Source of the DNA: Gammaproteobacteria bacterium
GTDB lineage: Bacteria; Pseudomonadota; Gammaproteobacteria; Pseudomonadales; Pseudomonadaceae
Reading direction: 5' to 3'
DNA length: 15,151 nt
Assembly: GCA_012800475.1 (NCBI GenBank)
Contig: JAAZJF010000217.1
Coordinates: 1-15,151, forward strand
Made by a program: the position numbers and the translations under genes. How positions within the stretch are numbered: the first letter of the stretch is position 1; every line of letters starts with the position of its first letter. This document shows positions 13,503 through 15,151 of the stretch, piece after piece. The notes under the pieces were generated by a model that worked only from the letters and a program-made list of their open reading frames with translations, ran no database searches and had not been told where the DNA came from.

Positions 13503-13577
13503 ACTCATCCTTATAACTGCAGCAACTGCCTGCAAAAAAAATCAGCAAACATCGTTCAAACCAATCTAGCCCTACTG

Positions 13578-13606
13578 TTGAGTCACTATTTTGCATACAC
13601 TGTAGT
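13578..13606 (+). promoter_or_regulatory. Candidate sigma-70 promoter of the DUF748 gene
   Basis: TTGAGT (13578-13583) and TGTAGT (13601-13606) stand 17 bases apart, each matching the sigma-70 boxes at four of six positions. They lie between the thiolase terminator candidate and the start at 13631, giving a leader of about 18 bases, which would be short. The alternative -10 TACACT (13596-13601) has no suitable -35. Confidence 0.3.
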
Positions 13607-13630
13607 CTCTTGAACTGAGGAACAGCTGTT

Positions 13631-15151
13631 ATGCCAAAAGGATTGAAACGTACCACCATCACGATACTCAGCGTGCTGGCTGTATACAGTTGGCTGGGTT
13701 TTTTGTTGATTCCCAGCATCGCTTTGCATGTGATTAATCAACAACTGCAAGTGTATGCAAAAGAGCCTGCTCACTTACAACGCTTGGAGTTCAATCCTTT
13801 TACCTTAGAACTATCCGCTTGGGGCTTGCATATCGGCAGCGCTGAAAACCGCCACATCAGCCTGCAGCACTTACACAGCCAACTCGCAGCTGACAGCCTG
13901 TGGACACAGAGCCTGCATTTAAAAAACGTGCAATTACAGCAAGCACACACTCAAGTAGTGATCGACCCACAAGGCAAGCTGAATCTAACCCAGTTGTTTA
14001 ACTTACCTGCGAGCGATAAGACTGCCGAGCCAAGCGATACGCCTGCTCTTACCGTGCTCATTGACCAGCTTGAATTACAGCGCAGCAGCCTACGTTTTAA
14101 AGATCAAAGTCAGCGCGATGCGGTCGATGTGAGCTTTGATGAATTAAATATCACTCTGAATCACTTCGACACACGCCCTGCAAGCTCTAGTGCACTGCAA
14201 CTGACCGCACAAGCCAATGACGGCACTCAGTTGCATTATACCGGTGACCTCACCCTCAGCCCGCTCGTATCCCAAGGGCATATTCAGCTCAACAATGCCA
14301 AATTGAAAAGCTGGTGGCCCTATGTGCGAGAACATTTTAGTGCGCAACTTAAAGACGGCCGCTTCAACTTAGACACTCAATATAAGCTCAAACTGACAAA
14401 TCAACTGGAGTTTAGCGCGCACCAACTCAGAGCACAGCTGCGCTCGGTTGTGCTTGAGCACGCCAAACAACCCGTGCTCAAACTTCCCCATTTAGATATC
14501 AGCGATACGCGTTTTGATCTCGCTCAGCGCAGCCTGCACATAGGTCAAGCCAGCAGCTCAAAACTAGAAGCTTGGGCGTACATCGATCAACAGGGCGTGA
14601 TCAACTGGCAAAACCTAGTGCCCAGTGCAACACCCACATCCAGCAACAGCACAAACACCACAGCCAAACAAACCAAGGCAGCCAGCCAGCCTTGGCACAT
14701 TACTGTCAAACAAGCCGATTTCACTCAGCAACGCGTGCACCTCGCGGACCAAAGTCATCAAGAGCCGGTCGCACTTGAGCTCGCCAATCTGAACCTGCAG
14801 ATTAAAAACTTTGATAGCCTCGCCAAAACACCCTTTGACGCAGACATCAATATGCAAGTCGGTGAGCAGGGACGCTTAAACAGCCAAGCACAGATCACGC
14901 TAGCACCGCTGAGTATCGATATGCGCTTAAACAGTAACGATCTTGATCTACGGCCTGCACAAGCTTGGATCAGTCCATACGCTCATGTGGAGCTGCGCAG
15001 TGGCTTATTAAACACAGACCTTAGAATACAGATAAGCGACATTGATCAACTCAAACTCACGGCACAAGGTCAGGCTGCCATTGAACAGCTGCATATTCGC
15101 GATACGTTGCGCCAGCGCGAGCTATTAAAATGGGATGCTGTCCAGGTGAAC
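13631..15151 (+). CDS. DUF748 (AsmA-like) envelope protein, partial
   Basis: The first 507 residues of a large protein of the DUF748 family (AsmA superfamily, related in architecture to YhdP and TamB); the frame stays open to the right edge, so the C-terminus is missing. A single N-terminal membrane anchor lies at about residues 9-30 (TITILSVLAVYSWLGFLLIP), followed by a long periplasmic region of beta-strand-rich repeats with alternating polar and aliphatic residues. Examples are QRLEFNPFTLELSAWGLHIG, LKNVQLQQAHTQVVIDPQGK and LKLPHLDISDTRFDLAQRSL. A low-complexity Ser/Thr/Asn-rich linker (TPTSSNSTNTTAKQTKAA) breaks it near residue 335. AsmA-like proteins are thought to bridge the periplasm and move phospholipids to the outer membrane; for DUF748 members this is inference. 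GAGGA precedes the ATG by nine bases. A DUF748 gene lies near pgi in P. aeruginosa too. Confidence 0.88.
   Translation, partial: MPKGLKRTTITILSVLAVYSWLGFLLIPSIALHVINQQLQVYAKEPAHLQRLEFNPFTLELSAWGLHIGSAENRHISLQHLHSQLAADSLWTQSLHLKNVQLQQAHTQVVIDPQGKLNLTQLFNLPASDKTAEPSDTPALTVLIDQLELQRSSLRFKDQSQRDAVDVSFDELNITLNHFDTRPASSSALQLTAQANDGTQLHYTGDLTLSPLVSQGHIQLNNAKLKSWWPYVREHFSAQLKDGRFNLDTQYKLKLTNQLEFSAHQLRAQLRSVVLEHAKQPVLKLPHLDISDTRFDLAQRSLHIGQASSSKLEAWAYIDQQGVINWQNLVPSATPTSSNSTNTTAKQTKAASQPWHITVKQADFTQQRVHLADQSHQEPVALELANLNLQIKNFDSLAKTPFDADINMQVGEQGRLNSQAQITLAPLSIDMRLNSNDLDLRPAQAWISPYAHVELRSGLLNTDLRIQISDIDQLKLTAQGQAAIEQLHIRDTLRQRELLKWDAVQVN

Noticed and set aside
14572..14857. Short frames on both strands inside the DUF748 gene
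   Set aside because: They are shadows of the long frame that runs unbroken from 13631 to the window edge.
1..15151. CRISPR arrays, tRNA or rRNA genes, insertion sequences, toxin-antitoxin or phage genes
   Set aside because: None seen by eye: no regularly spaced direct repeats, no transposase or integrase motifs, and no tRNA cloverleaf was recognised.

Overview
This is a chromosomal window from a gammaproteobacterium, most likely Pseudomonadaceae. The proteins match Pseudomonas orthologues closely, and the right half keeps the Pseudomonas order crcZ-pcnB-folK-panB-panC-panD-pgi. The AT-rich intergenic stretches and mixed codon use suggest a lower-GC member of the family rather than a classic high-GC Pseudomonas. 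That placement is inference from composition and protein resemblance; no database search was made.

Left half (minus strand). tolQ (cut by the left edge), ybgC, ruvB and ruvA form a tight operon reading leftwards: envelope-integrity Tol-Pal functions behind Holliday-junction branch migration. Upstream of ruvA, where ruvC sits in Pseudomonas, lies a YeiH/UPF0324-family membrane protein. An iron-containing, YiaY-like alcohol dehydrogenase follows. Both have stem-loop terminator candidates behind them.

Centre (about 5472-6396). This 925-base stretch has no protein gene but is the most informative part of the window. It carries an array of five GTAACA/TGTTAC half-sites (candidate CbrB sites), an IHF-like site, a -24/-12 sigma-54 promoter, and an RNA of about 360 nt that starts GUACAACAACAAU. 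The RNA contains eight A-rich CA motifs and ends in a 12-bp hairpin with a cUACGg tetraloop. I read it as the small RNA CrcZ, which titrates Hfq/Crc in Pseudomonas carbon catabolite repression. In Pseudomonas crcZ lies directly downstream of cbrAB. Here cbrAB is absent and the divergent dehydrogenase occupies that place.

Right half (plus strand). pcnB (poly(A) polymerase) and folK (folate pathway) overlap. panB and panC overlap and are followed by panD, giving the pantothenate route from ketoisovalerate and aspartate. pgi (glucose-6-phosphate isomerase) follows, then an AtoB/PhaA-type acetyl-CoA acetyltransferase with a stem-loop in its leader, and finally a large DUF748/AsmA-like envelope protein cut by the right edge. 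No rRNA, tRNA, insertion sequence, prophage or CRISPR array was seen. The window is mostly core genome, with rearrangement breakpoints around the yeiH/dehydrogenase segment.
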